A stretch of 64,000 nt of DNA from an uncultured Phascolarctobacterium sp. (GCF_934190775.1 NZ_CAKPTG010000003.1:62001-126000); one strand, 5' to 3'. Positions 16,545-25,860 are shown, numbered from the stretch's first letter. Numbers and translations are program-made. The notes: generated by a model from the letters alone, not told the origin.

Positions 16545-17539
16545 TAAATGTAGCAAGATTGCCGGAAAGTGATCGGAGAGAACTGTTTCGAAATACTGCA
16601 GATAAAATGGGATTGAATGATACCATCGTAGAAAAAGATTTTTGGGTATGTTTTACGCTTGATTATCTTTTCCATCGCTGTCCGTGGAAAGATTCTATTA
16701 CGTTTAAAGGTGGCACCAGTCTTTCCAAGGCATTCAACCTGATCAGCCGTTTTTCAGAAGACATAGATCTTATTTTGGATTGGCGTGTGCTAGGGTATGG
16801 CAAGGATGAACCATGGGAAGAGCGCTCTAAAACAAAACAGGATTCTTTTAACAAAGAAGCAAATGCAAGGGCAGAGGTTTTTCTGGCAGAACAGTTTTGT
16901 CCTGTTATTCAAGCAGAGATTTCTAAGGAGCTTGACTGTGAGGCGAATATATACATAGATGAAAAAGACAAACAGACAGTTATTTTTGCTTATCCGCACT
17001 TGTTTACGAATCCGGCGACATTGCAGGTAATTCGTTTAGAGATAGGTGCACTGGCAGCTTGGACACCTGCAAAAATTGCTCAGATAGAGTCATATGCTGC
17101 GATATATTATCCAAAAATTTTTGAGCAAAAGGATACAGCAATACTGACTGTTGCGCCGGAGCGGACTTTTTGGGAGAAGGCAACAATTTTGCACCATGAA
17201 GCCCACAGACCTGAAAGTTCGGAAATGCCGCAGCGTTATTCACGGCATTACTATGACCTGTATCGTATGTCAATGTCATCTGTGAAGGAAGTTGCTTTTG
17301 CGCAGTTGGAATTATTAAAAACAGTAGTGGATTTCAAAATGAAGTTTTATCCAAGGGCTTGGGCAAAGTATCAGGAAGCTATACCGGGAACCTTGAAGCT
17401 GGTTCCTCCGGAGTATCGCTTTAGGGCTTTAGCTGCTGACTATGAAGCAATGAAAGATATGCTGTATGGCGATATTCCAACATTTGAAACAGTTATGAAT
17501 GCAGTGCATCAATTGGAAAGAGAAATTAACGCACTGTAA
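16541..17539 (+). CDS. AbiEii-family nucleotidyltransferase toxin
   Basis: A 332-aa DUF1814/AbiEii protein. The nucleotidyltransferase motif GGTSLSKAF (about residue 57) is followed by SEDIDLIL (about residue 72), giving the G-S and D-x-D metal-binding residues; LRLEIGAL-like (VIRLEIGAL) and PERTFWEKATILHHEAHR are also family hallmarks. These enzymes block growth and give abortive phage resistance by modifying tRNA acceptor ends or related targets. ATG 16541 overlaps the AbiEi stop; a GTG at 16523 is less likely given GGAGG just upstream of the ATG. Confidence 0.9.
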   Translation: MINVARLPESDRRELFRNTADKMGLNDTIVEKDFWVCFTLDYLFHRCPWKDSITFKGGTSLSKAFNLISRFSEDIDLILDWRVLGYGKDEPWEERSKTKQDSFNKEANARAEVFLAEQFCPVIQAEISKELDCEANIYIDEKDKQTVIFAYPHLFTNPATLQVIRLEIGALAAWTPAKIAQIESYAAIYYPKIFEQKDTAILTVAPERTFWEKATILHHEAHRPESSEMPQRYSRHYYDLYRMSMSSVKEVAFAQLELLKTVVDFKMKFYPRAWAKYQEAIPGTLKLVPPEYRFRALAADYEAMKDMLYGDIPTFETVMNAVHQLEREINAL

Positions 17540-17564
17540 TGACGCTGAAAGGAGCTTGCCGATT

Positions 17565-17792
17565 ATGAGTATAGATAAGGTAACAGATTTATCTGCGTGG
17601 ATGCAAAAAAGAAGAACTGATTTAAGAAATTTAACACCGGAAGCAAGAACCTATAAACGTACTCGTGGCAGGGTAAGGACTCCTGAGGAGAAGAAAGCAT
17701 TGGTTTTGGCTGCCGGTAAAGCGTGGAATGAATGGCTTAGTTCCGGTAAGCTGGTAAAGACAGATAAAGGATACGAATTATACAAGATATAG
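17565..17792 (+). CDS. Small conserved-looking basic protein, third gene of the AbiE operon
   Basis: A 75-aa basic protein (ARTYKRTRGRVRTPEEKKAL) with AAAGGAG 10 bases before the ATG, 25 bases after the AbiEii stop. No domain recognised; its arginine/lysine-rich middle suggests nucleic-acid contact. Being between the toxin and the shared terminator, it is part of the cassette. The longer reading from 17499 runs inside the toxin gene and is not preferred. Confidence 0.6.
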   Translation: MSIDKVTDLSAWMQKRRTDLRNLTPEARTYKRTRGRVRTPEEKKALVLAAGKAWNEWLSSGKLVKTDKGYELYKI

Positions 17793-17805
17793 ACAAGAAT
17801 ATGGA

Positions 17806-17857
17806 AAGGCCTAATGAGTTACGCAAATGATGTGAACTCATTAGGCTTTATTTTTTT
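17806..17857 (+). terminator. Terminator hairpin, copy 2 (right of AbiE cassette)
   Basis: Same stem and loop as 15351-15401 (CCTAATGAGTT ... AACTCATTAGG, one loop base different) followed by seven Ts. Confidence 0.88.
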
Positions 17858-17963
17858 GATGCCCATATAAAAGTAAGTAGTCGCACTCGTCAATTAGTAT
17901 TTTAGCCGTGATTTTATTAAAATTTTCGCCTTTTCTATAAAAATTTTATATTTTCTCCCATCA

Positions 17964-18019
17964 TCCTACCAGAAATAGGGGGTTGGGGTGGGGTGTAGAA
18001 GACTATTGAGTGCTATACT
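17964..18019 (+). promoter_or_regulatory. G-rich box promoter, copy 2 (autotransporter)
   Basis: TCCTACCAGAAAT, 7 bases, TGGGGTGGGGTG (GGGGTGGGGTG at 17985-17995), 18 bases, extended -10 TGCTATACT (TATACT 18014-18019). Spacings match 11756-11812 exactly. Confidence 0.6.
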
Positions 18020-18065
18020 TACGGTAACGAAGATGTTGCATCTTAATTCAAGGGAGGCTTTCAAT

Positions 18066-21000
18066 ATGAAGTTTTTGGCTAAGATGAAAGAAAAACAAAT
18101 GCAAAGAAAAATCAGCGGTATTCTTTGTGGACTGCTGTGCGCCGGAGGGGTACTGGTAATTCCGAGCGCATGGGCAGATAATTATTTTGGTGATAATGGC
18201 AAGACTTATATGGTAACAGGTGCTAATGTTTTGCTGGACTCTGGTAATTATGATGCTGTTTACGGTGGTTATAATAATACAAATGTGTCTCCGCCGGAAG
18301 TCTTTAAAAACAATGTTACTATTACCGGTACTGTTGAAACTAACATCGTATGTGGTGCATATTCTTTTTATGGTAATGTCAGAGAGAATACTGTAACGAT
18401 TAGCGGTAATACTTTGGGGAATGTTGTGTGTGGTGGTGGCACCGGTGCTGCAGACGCTATGAAAAACCATGTTATCATTGAAGCTAATAGCGAAGTAAAC
18501 GGTATAGTATATGGTGGTAAAGGTGTCACAAGCAGCAAGGAAAACGATGTAACGATTAGCGACAGTACCATCAATAAAACTGTATATGGTGGTTATGCAG
18601 ATAATGATAATAATGGCAGTGCTGAAAAAAACAATGTTACAATTAGCGCTGGAAGCAAAGTAAGTGGTAGTATTTATGGAGGCTATGCTAATCATAACGC
18701 CAACGAAAATAAGGTAAGCTTTAGTAATGTTGCTGAGGTTGGCGAAAATGTTTTTGGTGGTTATTCTTTAAAAGCTGATAGCAAAAAGAATGAAGTAACA
18801 ATCAATGGTGGGAGCGTAGTAACCGCTAATGTTGCCGGTGGTGTTGCTGTAAAAGGTAATAGCGAAGGCAATACTGTCAGGATTATCAAGAGCAGTGCTG
18901 CTAATGTATGTGGAGGAAAAGGCGACACAAATAGTAAGGAAAATAGCGTAGGGATTAGCGAAGGTACAATTAAAGATACTGTATATGGTGGTTATGCAGA
19001 TAATGATAATAATAGCAGTGCTGAAAAAAACAATGTTACAATTAGTGCTGGAAGCAAAGTAAGTGGTAGTATTTATGGAGGCTATGCTAATCATAACGCC
19101 AACGAAAATAAGGTAAGCTTTAGTAATGTTGCTGAGGTTGGCGAAAATGTTTTTGGTGGTTATTCTTTAAAAGCTGATAGCAAAAAGAATGAAGTAACAA
19201 TCAATGGTGGGAGCGTAGTAACCGCTAATGTTGCCGGTGGTGTTGCTGTAAAAGGTAATAGCGAAGGCAATACTGTCAGGATTATCAAGAGCAGTGCTGC
19301 TAATGTATGTGGAGGAAAAGGCGACACAAATAGTAAGGAAAATAGCGTAGGGATTAGCGAAGGTACAATTAAAGATACTGTATATGGTGGTTATGCAGAT
19401 AATGATAATAATAGCAGTGCTGAAAAAAACAATGTTACAATTGGTGCTGGAAGCGTAATTATGAGTAATGTATATGGAGGCTATGCTATTCAGAACACCA
19501 ATGAGAACAAGGTAAGAGTTACTAATGCTTCTAAGGTTAAACTTAGTGTAGCTGGTGGTTATTCAGAGCAAGGTGACAGCAAAAAGAATGAAGTAACAAT
19601 CGAGGGTGCTGGTGTTGTAACCGAATATGTTGCCGGTGGCGTAGCTGTAGCAGGAATTAGCGAGGGCAACAAAGTAAATATTGCCCATAGTAGTGTTAAT
19701 GAGAATGTTTATGGCGGTTATGGAGCTAAAGATAGCATTGGTAATATTATAAGCATCACAGATGGCAGTAGCGTTAATAAAAATGTTTATGGCGGTTATT
19801 CCTTTAAAGGCAACAGCCTGGATAATACTGTAACTATTGATAATAGTACTGTTAATGAAAATGTCTATGGTGGTTATATGGAAAGCGACGGTGCTATATC
19901 TGAAAAAATCCAAAATAATAAAGTCATTTTCAAAAATGGTGCGAAAATCAAGGGTGATGTTTACGGTGGCTATGATAATCTGAGTAAAGCCAATATTACC
20001 AACAACACTCTGGAAGTAGTTGGAAAAGGCAACGAAGCAAAAAGCATTCAAAATTTTGATAAGCTCAACTTCTTTATCACCAAAGATCTTGTTGCTAACG
20101 ATACTATGCTGAAAGTAACAGGTACTGCTCTTATCAATAACGCAGAGATTAAGGCTGGCGTAGAGCTTGGTACTAAATTAAACGAAAATGATAAAATCAA
20201 CCTGATTACTGCAGGCGCACTAAAGGCTGAAAATATCACAACAGGAACCTTGACTGATGGCTTAATCTCAATTGATCAGGGAATACAGGTTACTGTTGGA
20301 ACTGATGGCAATAAGTTAGTCGGAGTTATCAATGGCACAACACCTCCGGGTGGCGGTGGCACAACACCTCCGGGTGGCGGTGGCACAACACCTCCGGGCG
20401 GCGGTGGCACAACTCCTGGTGTCGGTAGCCTTTATGCTGATGCTGACGCAAAATCTCCAGTTGAAACACAGTCCGCTGCGCTCACTATGCTGAATCTGGG
20501 ACATGATTTGTTGACAACTGCAGGCTATGAAAACGCTGCATTGGCTGTTGACGGTGAGGAAGAAGGTTCCGTTAATCCGTTTATCACCATGAGCGCTAAC
20601 AATCAAAAGCTCGATACCGGTTCTCACGTTGACCTCAAAGCATGGAACATGAACCTTGGCTTTGCAAAGAAAATCAACAACAATACCGGTAAGCTGTTAA
20701 TTGCGCCTGTTATTGAATACGGTCGCGGCAGCTACGACTCCTATCTCGACAATGGTACGCACGGCGATGGCGATGCACACTTCTGGGGTGCAGGCCTGAT
20801 GGCTAAGCAGCTCAATGATGATGGCCTCTATTATGAAGGCTCCCTGCGTGCAGGCAGAATGAGCACCGATTATCAATCTGCTGTTGCAGGCGGCATCAAA
20901 TACGACAGCAATGCAACCTATTACGCAGCACATCTTGGCATGGGTAAAGTTGTTCAGCTGAACGATAAGGATACCCTTGACTACTACGGCAAGCTGTTCT

Positions 21001-21362
21001 ACACTCGTCAACAGGGTGATAAGGTTACTGTAGGCACTGGCGCAACCTATGATTTCGATGCTACAACCTCTCTGCGTACTCGTCTTGGTGCAAGATATAC
21101 GCATCAACTTAGCGATAAGAACGCTTTTTATGCGGGCTTGGCATGGCAGCATGAATTTGACGGTGAATCTAATGCGATTGTAGCAACAACCCTTGGCTCT
21201 GCTTCCGCACCTGCTCCTTCCATGAAGGGCGATACCGGTATTATGGAGCTTGGCTGGAGAGTTAATAACTCCGACAAATTCGAACTGGGCCTTGGTGTTA
21301 ACGGCTCTGTTGGTAAGCAAAAGGGTGTAGGCTTCAACCTGAGCCTCAACTTCAGCTTCTGA
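18066..21362 (+). CDS. Autotransporter (type Va secretion) with repeat-rich passenger
   Basis: A 1098-aa outer-membrane protein. Signal peptide with an extended basic N-region (cleavage near SAWADN, about residue 38). The passenger (about residues 40-750) is built of beta-helix-like repeats ending in YGGY/CGG/AGG motifs with NNVTI/ENTV strands. A Pro-Gly linker (GTTPPGGGG repeated three times, about residues 757-785) leads to a 260-residue C-terminal autotransporter beta domain ending in the classical aromatic SLNFSF. GGGAGG precedes the ATG at 18066; a GTG-type start at 17988 would lie in the promoter. Likely a variable surface adhesin; the binding partner is unknown. Confidence 0.9.
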   Translation: MKFLAKMKEKQMQRKISGILCGLLCAGGVLVIPSAWADNYFGDNGKTYMVTGANVLLDSGNYDAVYGGYNNTNVSPPEVFKNNVTITGTVETNIVCGAYSFYGNVRENTVTISGNTLGNVVCGGGTGAADAMKNHVIIEANSEVNGIVYGGKGVTSSKENDVTISDSTINKTVYGGYADNDNNGSAEKNNVTISAGSKVSGSIYGGYANHNANENKVSFSNVAEVGENVFGGYSLKADSKKNEVTINGGSVVTANVAGGVAVKGNSEGNTVRIIKSSAANVCGGKGDTNSKENSVGISEGTIKDTVYGGYADNDNNSSAEKNNVTISAGSKVSGSIYGGYANHNANENKVSFSNVAEVGENVFGGYSLKADSKKNEVTINGGSVVTANVAGGVAVKGNSEGNTVRIIKSSAANVCGGKGDTNSKENSVGISEGTIKDTVYGGYADNDNNSSAEKNNVTIGAGSVIMSNVYGGYAIQNTNENKVRVTNASKVKLSVAGGYSEQGDSKKNEVTIEGAGVVTEYVAGGVAVAGISEGNKVNIAHSSVNENVYGGYGAKDSIGNIISITDGSSVNKNVYGGYSFKGNSLDNTVTIDNSTVNENVYGGYMESDGAISEKIQNNKVIFKNGAKIKGDVYGGYDNLSKANITNNTLEVVGKGNEAKSIQNFDKLNFFITKDLVANDTMLKVTGTALINNAEIKAGVELGTKLNENDKINLITAGALKAENITTGTLTDGLISIDQGIQVTVGTDGNKLVGVINGTTPPGGGGTTPPGGGGTTPPGGGGTTPGVGSLYADADAKSPVETQSAALTMLNLGHDLLTTAGYENAALAVDGEEEGSVNPFITMSANNQKLDTGSHVDLKAWNMNLGFAKKINNNTGKLLIAPVIEYGRGSYDSYLDNGTHGDGDAHFWGAGLMAKQLNDDGLYYEGSLRAGRMSTDYQSAVAGGIKYDSNATYYAAHLGMGKVVQLNDKDTLDYYGKLFYTRQQGDKVTVGTGATYDFDATTSLRTRLGARYTHQLSDKNAFYAGLAWQHEFDGESNAIVATTLGSASAPAPSMKGDTGIMELGWRVNNSDKFELGLGVNGSVGKQKGVGFNLSLNFSF
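18581..19378 (+). repeat. Two tandem 399-bp direct repeats in the autotransporter passenger
   Basis: Units 18581-18979 and 18980-19378 (133 codons each) are nearly identical at the DNA level, and a third partial copy starts at 19379. The near identity indicates a recent duplication that can expand or shrink by recombination. Confidence 0.9.
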
Positions 21363-21442
21363 TAAAGACTCAAGAATAAAAATATAGCATTAGTCTAGGG
21401 AATCTTTAAGTATAAGTAATGGACTAACGCAGATTTACAGAG

Positions 21443-21482
21443 AAAGCCATGTTTTACTGATTTTCGGTAAGACATGGCTTTT
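21443..21482 (+). terminator. Terminator of the autotransporter
   Basis: AAAGCCATGTTTTAC pairs with GTAAGACATGGCTTT around a TGATTTTCG loop. Confidence 0.75.
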
Positions 21483-21630
21483 CAAATATGAAAATTATTG
21501 ATTGGCATAGGGGGATTAAGATACCAAAATAGATATTTTCCGTACAAAAATCTGATAACAGAGCATCAGAGTTATAGAGCGCTACCTTTCAGTCGCAAAA
21601 CTTTTAGCTGATTTTCTCCTTTCTACGCAC

Positions 21631-21658
21631 AAAAAAACCGCATAACAAGATGCGGTTT
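21631..21658 (-). terminator. Second terminator of the tRNA-Gln/Glu transcript
   Basis: Minus-strand stem AAACCGCAT / ATGCGGTTT followed by Ts (As at 21631-21637 on +). Confidence 0.8.
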
Positions 21659-21682
21659 GTGCTTGCTTTACATTTATACAAT

Positions 21683-21712
21683 AAAAAACGCTGATGCATA
21701 AGCATCAGCGTT
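21683..21712 (-). terminator. First terminator of the tRNA-Gln/Glu transcript
   Basis: Minus-strand 11-bp stem AACGCTGATGC / GCATCAGCGTT with loop TTA and T-run; 7 bases after the tRNA-Glu CCA end. Confidence 0.9.
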
Positions 21713-21718
21713 AACTTC

Positions 21719-21793
21719 TGGTAGCGCTAAAGGGAATCGAACCCTTGATTTCGCCTTGAGAGGGCGACGTCTTAGCCGCTTGACCATAGCGCC
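21719..21793 (-). tRNA. tRNA-Glu (anticodon CTC)
   Basis: Minus strand; anticodon loop CTCTCAA between TCGCC and GGCGA, T-arm AAGGGTTCGATTCCCTT, encoded CCA. Confidence 0.93.
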
Positions 21794-21796
21794 ATT

Positions 21797-21870
21797 TGGC
21801 TCCGGGACTAGGACTCGAACCCAGACCGAATGATCCAGAGTCACTTGTGCTACCATTACACCATCCCGGA
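21797..21870 (-). tRNA. tRNA-Gln (anticodon CTG)
   Basis: Minus strand; anticodon loop CTCTGGA, T-arm CTGGGTTCGAGTCCTAG, acceptor TCCGGGA/TCCCGGA, encoded CCA. Transcribed ahead of tRNA-Glu. Confidence 0.93.
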
Positions 21871-21910
21871 GTAGCAGTTCTTTTTGAGCACGCTCATCAG
21901 AACAATAACG

Positions 21911-21939
21911 ATTATAGCAGAAGGATAAGGATTGGTCAA
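21911..21939 (-). promoter_or_regulatory. Promoter of the tRNA-Gln/Glu operon
   Basis: Minus-strand TTGACC (21934-21939), 17 bases, TATAAT (21911-21916) with an extended TGC. Confidence 0.85.
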
Positions 21940-22101
21940 GTACTTTTTTGAAAAAAATATAATTTTTTTCAAAAAAGTTGGCAGAAGACGGGCAACGTTT
22001 GTTTGAATTATAGATTGACGCATATGCTTTAGCATGATAAAATCAAGATAATACAATGATTATATAACAGTGAATAAATATTCGTGACTAGGGGTGATAG
22101 C

Positions 22102-23268
22102 ATGAAGCTTTTACATTTATCAGATCTGCATTTAGGAAAAAAACTCAACGAGTTTTCTCTTTATGAGGACCAGAAATATATTTTACAACGGATTGTACAG
22201 ATAATTTGCGCCAAGCAGCCTGATTGCGTACTGCTTGCCGGAGATATTTATGATAAACCGGTGCCGCCGGCAGAAGCTGTCGTTTTATTTGATGATTTTC
22301 TGAATCAGCTGGCGGAGCTCAAGGTGCCTGTATGCATCATCAGCGGCAACCATGATTCGGCAGAGCGCTTGGCGTTCGGTGCGCAGCTGATGAGCAGCAG
22401 CGGCGTTCATTTTGCAGGCAGCTATAACGGACAGCCGCAGCAGCTTGTGCTGGAGGACGAATTTGGGAAGGTGAATATTTTCCTGCTGCCGTTTTTGAAG
22501 CCTGCTGTGGTGAAGCATTGGGCACCGGAGGAGGCTGCTGCAGAGATTAGCAGCTATCATGATGCGGTGAAGTATGCTGTGGCGCAGCTGCCATTGCTGC
22601 AGGCGGAGCGCAATGTTCTTGTTGCGCACCAGTTTGTCACTGGTGCTGTCACTGCTGGCAGTGAGGCTGTTAATGTGGGCGGTCTGGATAATATCGGTGC
22701 GGAGGTTTTTGCTGATTTTGATTACGTGGCCCTGGGGCATATCCATAATCAGCAAAACGTCGGTGGTGATGAGCGGATTCGTTATTGCGGTACGCCGCTG
22801 AAGTATTCCTTTAGCGAGTGGCAGCAGCAAAAGTCTGTGACGATGGTGGAGCTTGCTGCCAAGGGCAGCACGAAGGTTACGCAGCTGCCGCTGACGCCGC
22901 TGCGCGAGGTACGCTATTTGAAGGATACCTTTGAACATTTAATGGCCAAGCCCAATTATGTTATGTTTCCCATGGATGAAAATGAATGCCTGCAGGATTT
23001 TTATTATCTGACGCTTACGGACGAAAATGATGTGACTAATGCTATGCAGCGTCTGCAGACTATTTATAAGAATTTGCTGCAGCTTGATTACGATAATAAG
23101 CGTACCCAGGCGAATGCGGAGCTGAAGCTGGCGGCAAGTCTTGAGGAGAAAACGCCGTTGGAGCTTATTGGTGATTTTTATCGCCTGCAGAATAATCAGG
23201 AGCTGAGTGAAGAGCAGAAGCAGTATCTTACTGATCTGCTTGCAGATTTTGGAGGTGAAGGCTTATGA
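22102..23268 (+). CDS. sbcD: Nuclease SbcCD subunit D
   Basis: A 388-aa Mre11-type metallophosphoesterase. The five phosphoesterase motifs are visible: HLSDLHLGKK, LLAGDIYDKP, ISGNHDSAERL, VAHQFV and ALGHIHNQQ. With SbcC it cleaves DNA hairpins and processes double-strand ends. ATG 22102 is preceded by AGGGGTGA; a GTG at 22084 would add six residues before MKLLHLSDLH and is not needed. The stop overlaps sbcC. Confidence 0.95.
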   Translation: MKLLHLSDLHLGKKLNEFSLYEDQKYILQRIVQIICAKQPDCVLLAGDIYDKPVPPAEAVVLFDDFLNQLAELKVPVCIISGNHDSAERLAFGAQLMSSSGVHFAGSYNGQPQQLVLEDEFGKVNIFLLPFLKPAVVKHWAPEEAAAEISSYHDAVKYAVAQLPLLQAERNVLVAHQFVTGAVTAGSEAVNVGGLDNIGAEVFADFDYVALGHIHNQQNVGGDERIRYCGTPLKYSFSEWQQQKSVTMVELAAKGSTKVTQLPLTPLREVRYLKDTFEHLMAKPNYVMFPMDENECLQDFYYLTLTDENDVTNAMQRLQTIYKNLLQLDYDNKRTQANAELKLAASLEEKTPLELIGDFYRLQNNQELSEEQKQYLTDLLADFGGEGL

Positions 23269-25718
23269 GACCGCTGAAGCTGGTTATGAGTGCGTTTGGT
23301 CCGTATGCAGGCCAAACCGTTATAGATTTTTCCAAGCTGGGCGAGCAGGGATTGTACTTGATTACCGGCGATACAGGTGCCGGTAAAACCGTGATTTTTG
23401 ACGCTGTTTCCTATGCCTTGTACGGACAGACGAGCGGCGGTGTGCGTGATGCCAATATGCTGCGAAGCCAGTATGCTGATGCAGATACGCCGACGTTTGT
23501 GGAGCTGGAGTTTTCCTTTCATGGCAAGTGCTACAAGGTAAGACGTAACCCGGAGTATCGCCGCCCGGCGAAGCGCGGCACCGGTATGACTAAGGAGAAG
23601 GCTGGCGCTGAGCTTTACTATCCCGATGGACGCGTACCGGTGACAAGAATGTCAGATGTAGATAAGAGCATTGTGGAGCTGTTGGGGCTGAATCATAAGC
23701 AGTTTACGCAGATAACGATGATTGCGCAGGGGCAGTTCCGCAAATTTTTGGATACTAATACGGATGAGCGCAGTAAAATCTTCCGCGATTTGTTTCATAC
23801 ATACTTCTTCCAGCAGCTGCAGGATAAGCTGAAGCAGGACGCTGCGGCCAAGCGCAATGAATTTCTTGAGCAGCAGCGCCGAAGCGAGCAGGCTTTGAAC
23901 GGCATTTGCTGTGCTTATCCTGCGTATACGGAGCATTTGCAGAGTTTGGCCCTGCGTCACTATGAGGGCTGCGTGGACGAGGTGCTGGCTTTGGTTGATA
24001 CGCTTATTGCGTTGGATGAAAAGGAGCAGCAGCAGGTAGCAGCAGCGGAGACTGCTGCAGCCAAGGAAGTGTCTGCGTTGCAGGACAGCTTGGGAGCACT
24101 GGCTAAAAAACAACAACTGCTGCAGGCAATCCAAAATGCGGAAGCACGAATTGCCCGCATGCAGCAGCAGATAGAGCAGGAAGCAGCGGCAAGTGTGCAA
24201 AGGCAGGAGGTACTGCAAAAATTAGAGGCAGAGGTCAACGAAGCGCAAAAGGGCGAGGTGGAGCTGGCACAGCTGCAAACAGAAAGGCAGCAGCTGGCTG
24301 CACGTCAAAGGGAGCTGCTACAGCTGCAGGATATGCAGCAGCGTTACCAAAGGCAGGAGGTTGCACTGCTGCAGAAGCGCCAGGAGTATAAGCGTGCTAG
24401 CGAGGAATATGAGCATCTCAATAAGCTCAGCGACGTTTGCTTTGACAGATTTTTGGGCGCACAGGCGGGCCTTCTGGCGCATGATAAGCTGAAGCCTGGC
24501 AAGCCCTGCCCGGTTTGTGGTTCCTGCGAGCATCCGCAGCCTGTGCAGCTGGCGCAGGACGCACCTACCGAAAACGATGTTGAGCAGGCACGCGCTAAGG
24601 CTGAGGCCGCTCAGAAGGTAAGAGACGGACTTGTTGGTGAAGGCAAAGCGTTGAAGGAACATCTGGAGCTGGATAAAGGCTTGCTGATAGGCAAGGGCAT
24701 GGAGCTGCTTGGCTGTGATGATTTCAAGCTGATTGCTGAAAAAGTACAGGCAGAGCTGAAGGATGTTAACAATAAGATTACGGATCTGCGCCTGAAGATG
24801 GGCTTTTTGCAGGAAAAGGTGGAGCAATACCATAAGCTGGCGAAAACGCTGGAGCAGCAGAAGACTGCTGACAAGCAGGCGGAGGCTGCAGCGCAGAGCA
24901 TGAGGCAGCAGCTTGCTGGTGCCGAAGGCCAGCTGCAGGAGCTTAACAAGCAGCTTGCTCAGCAGCAGGAGCTGTTGGTTGATGTAAATGAGCAGGAGCT
25001 GCAGCAGGAGCACGCAAAGCTGCTGGCGCAGCTGCGTGAGCTGGATTTGCAGGGCAAGCGTTTGTATTCTGCGATTGAAAAGAATCGTCAGATTAAGCAG
25101 GAGGTCAGCGGTTACGAAGCGCGCAGGGCAGCCTGTGAAGCGGAATATAGCTTCATCAACAGTCTTTCTGCAACGCTGAACGGTACGCTGACCGGCAAAA
25201 AACGTGTTAATCTGGAAACCTATGTGCAGATGCACTACTTCGATAAAATTCTGCAGCGTGCCAATATCAGGCTGCTGCGCATGAGCCGCGGGCAGTACGA
25301 GCTGTGCCGCGACAAAATGCAGGACGAGGACAGCAAGACTGGCAACAGCAAAACGGGCCTCGATTTGGAGGTTAAGGATTACTATAGCGGCAATCTGCGC
25401 AGCGTCAAAACCTTAAGCGGTGGCGAATCCTTTATGGCATCGCTGGCGTTGGCGCTGGGATTGGCGGATGAGGTGCAGTCCTGCGCCGGCGGCATTCAGC
25501 TGGATACGATGTTTGTCGACGAAGGCTTCGGCTCACTGGATGACAGCAGTCTGCAGCAGGCTATTGCTACGCTGCAGGGCCTCAGTGAAGGCCATCGCCT
25601 TGTAGGTATTATTTCGCATGTACACGATTTGCAGGAAATGATCGACAAGAAAATTCTCGTCAGAAAAAAACGCGGCCTGCAGGGGACGGGCAGCGAGGTT
25701 GCACTGGTGGTGGACTAA
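23265..25718 (+). CDS. sbcC: Nuclease SbcCD subunit C (SMC-like ATPase)
   Basis: An 817-aa Rad50-type ATPase: Walker A ITGDTGAGKTVIFDAVSYAL at about residue 35, long coiled coils rich in Q/E/L, the zinc-hook CPVCGSCEHP at about residue 414, and the C-terminal signature LSGGESFMASLALALGLAD with Walker B TMFVDEGFGSLD. It is shorter than E. coli SbcC (about 1050 aa), which reflects shorter coiled coils; all functional motifs remain. Start ATG overlaps the sbcD stop (ATGA). Confidence 0.95.
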   Translation: MRPLKLVMSAFGPYAGQTVIDFSKLGEQGLYLITGDTGAGKTVIFDAVSYALYGQTSGGVRDANMLRSQYADADTPTFVELEFSFHGKCYKVRRNPEYRRPAKRGTGMTKEKAGAELYYPDGRVPVTRMSDVDKSIVELLGLNHKQFTQITMIAQGQFRKFLDTNTDERSKIFRDLFHTYFFQQLQDKLKQDAAAKRNEFLEQQRRSEQALNGICCAYPAYTEHLQSLALRHYEGCVDEVLALVDTLIALDEKEQQQVAAAETAAAKEVSALQDSLGALAKKQQLLQAIQNAEARIARMQQQIEQEAAASVQRQEVLQKLEAEVNEAQKGEVELAQLQTERQQLAARQRELLQLQDMQQRYQRQEVALLQKRQEYKRASEEYEHLNKLSDVCFDRFLGAQAGLLAHDKLKPGKPCPVCGSCEHPQPVQLAQDAPTENDVEQARAKAEAAQKVRDGLVGEGKALKEHLELDKGLLIGKGMELLGCDDFKLIAEKVQAELKDVNNKITDLRLKMGFLQEKVEQYHKLAKTLEQQKTADKQAEAAAQSMRQQLAGAEGQLQELNKQLAQQQELLVDVNEQELQQEHAKLLAQLRELDLQGKRLYSAIEKNRQIKQEVSGYEARRAACEAEYSFINSLSATLNGTLTGKKRVNLETYVQMHYFDKILQRANIRLLRMSRGQYELCRDKMQDEDSKTGNSKTGLDLEVKDYYSGNLRSVKTLSGGESFMASLALALGLADEVQSCAGGIQLDTMFVDEGFGSLDDSSLQQAIATLQGLSEGHRLVGIISHVHDLQEMIDKKILVRKKRGLQGTGSEVALVVD

Positions 25719-25760
25719 GGAAAATATCTCTGCGGAAGCAGAAAATCACTTTACCATAGA

Positions 25761-25790
25761 TTGTCAGTGTGATAAAATAATCTTTATACT
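25761..25790 (+). promoter_or_regulatory. Putative promoter for xpt-pbuX
   Basis: TTGTCA (25761-25766), 18 bases, TATACT (25785-25790). The 70-base leader to xpt does not look like a purine riboswitch. Confidence 0.4.
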
Positions 25791-25860
25791 TAAAAGACAA
25801 ATTGATTGCTGACATGTTCGTAGCAGCAGTTGAAAAACAAAATGTATGGAGGGCTTGACG

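Noticed and set aside
18066..19450. CRISPR-like spaced repeats
   Set aside because: The repeats are in-frame protein-coding beta-helix repeats of an autotransporter with a 399-bp period, not short palindromic repeats with spacers.
24318..25235. 305-codon minus-strand frame inside sbcC
   Set aside because: Leucine-rich shadow of a Q/E/L-rich coiled coil.
25740..25860. Purine riboswitch in the xpt-pbuX leader
   Set aside because: Expected in many Firmicutes, but I could not find the three-way junction core or a pairing P1 stem in this short leader.
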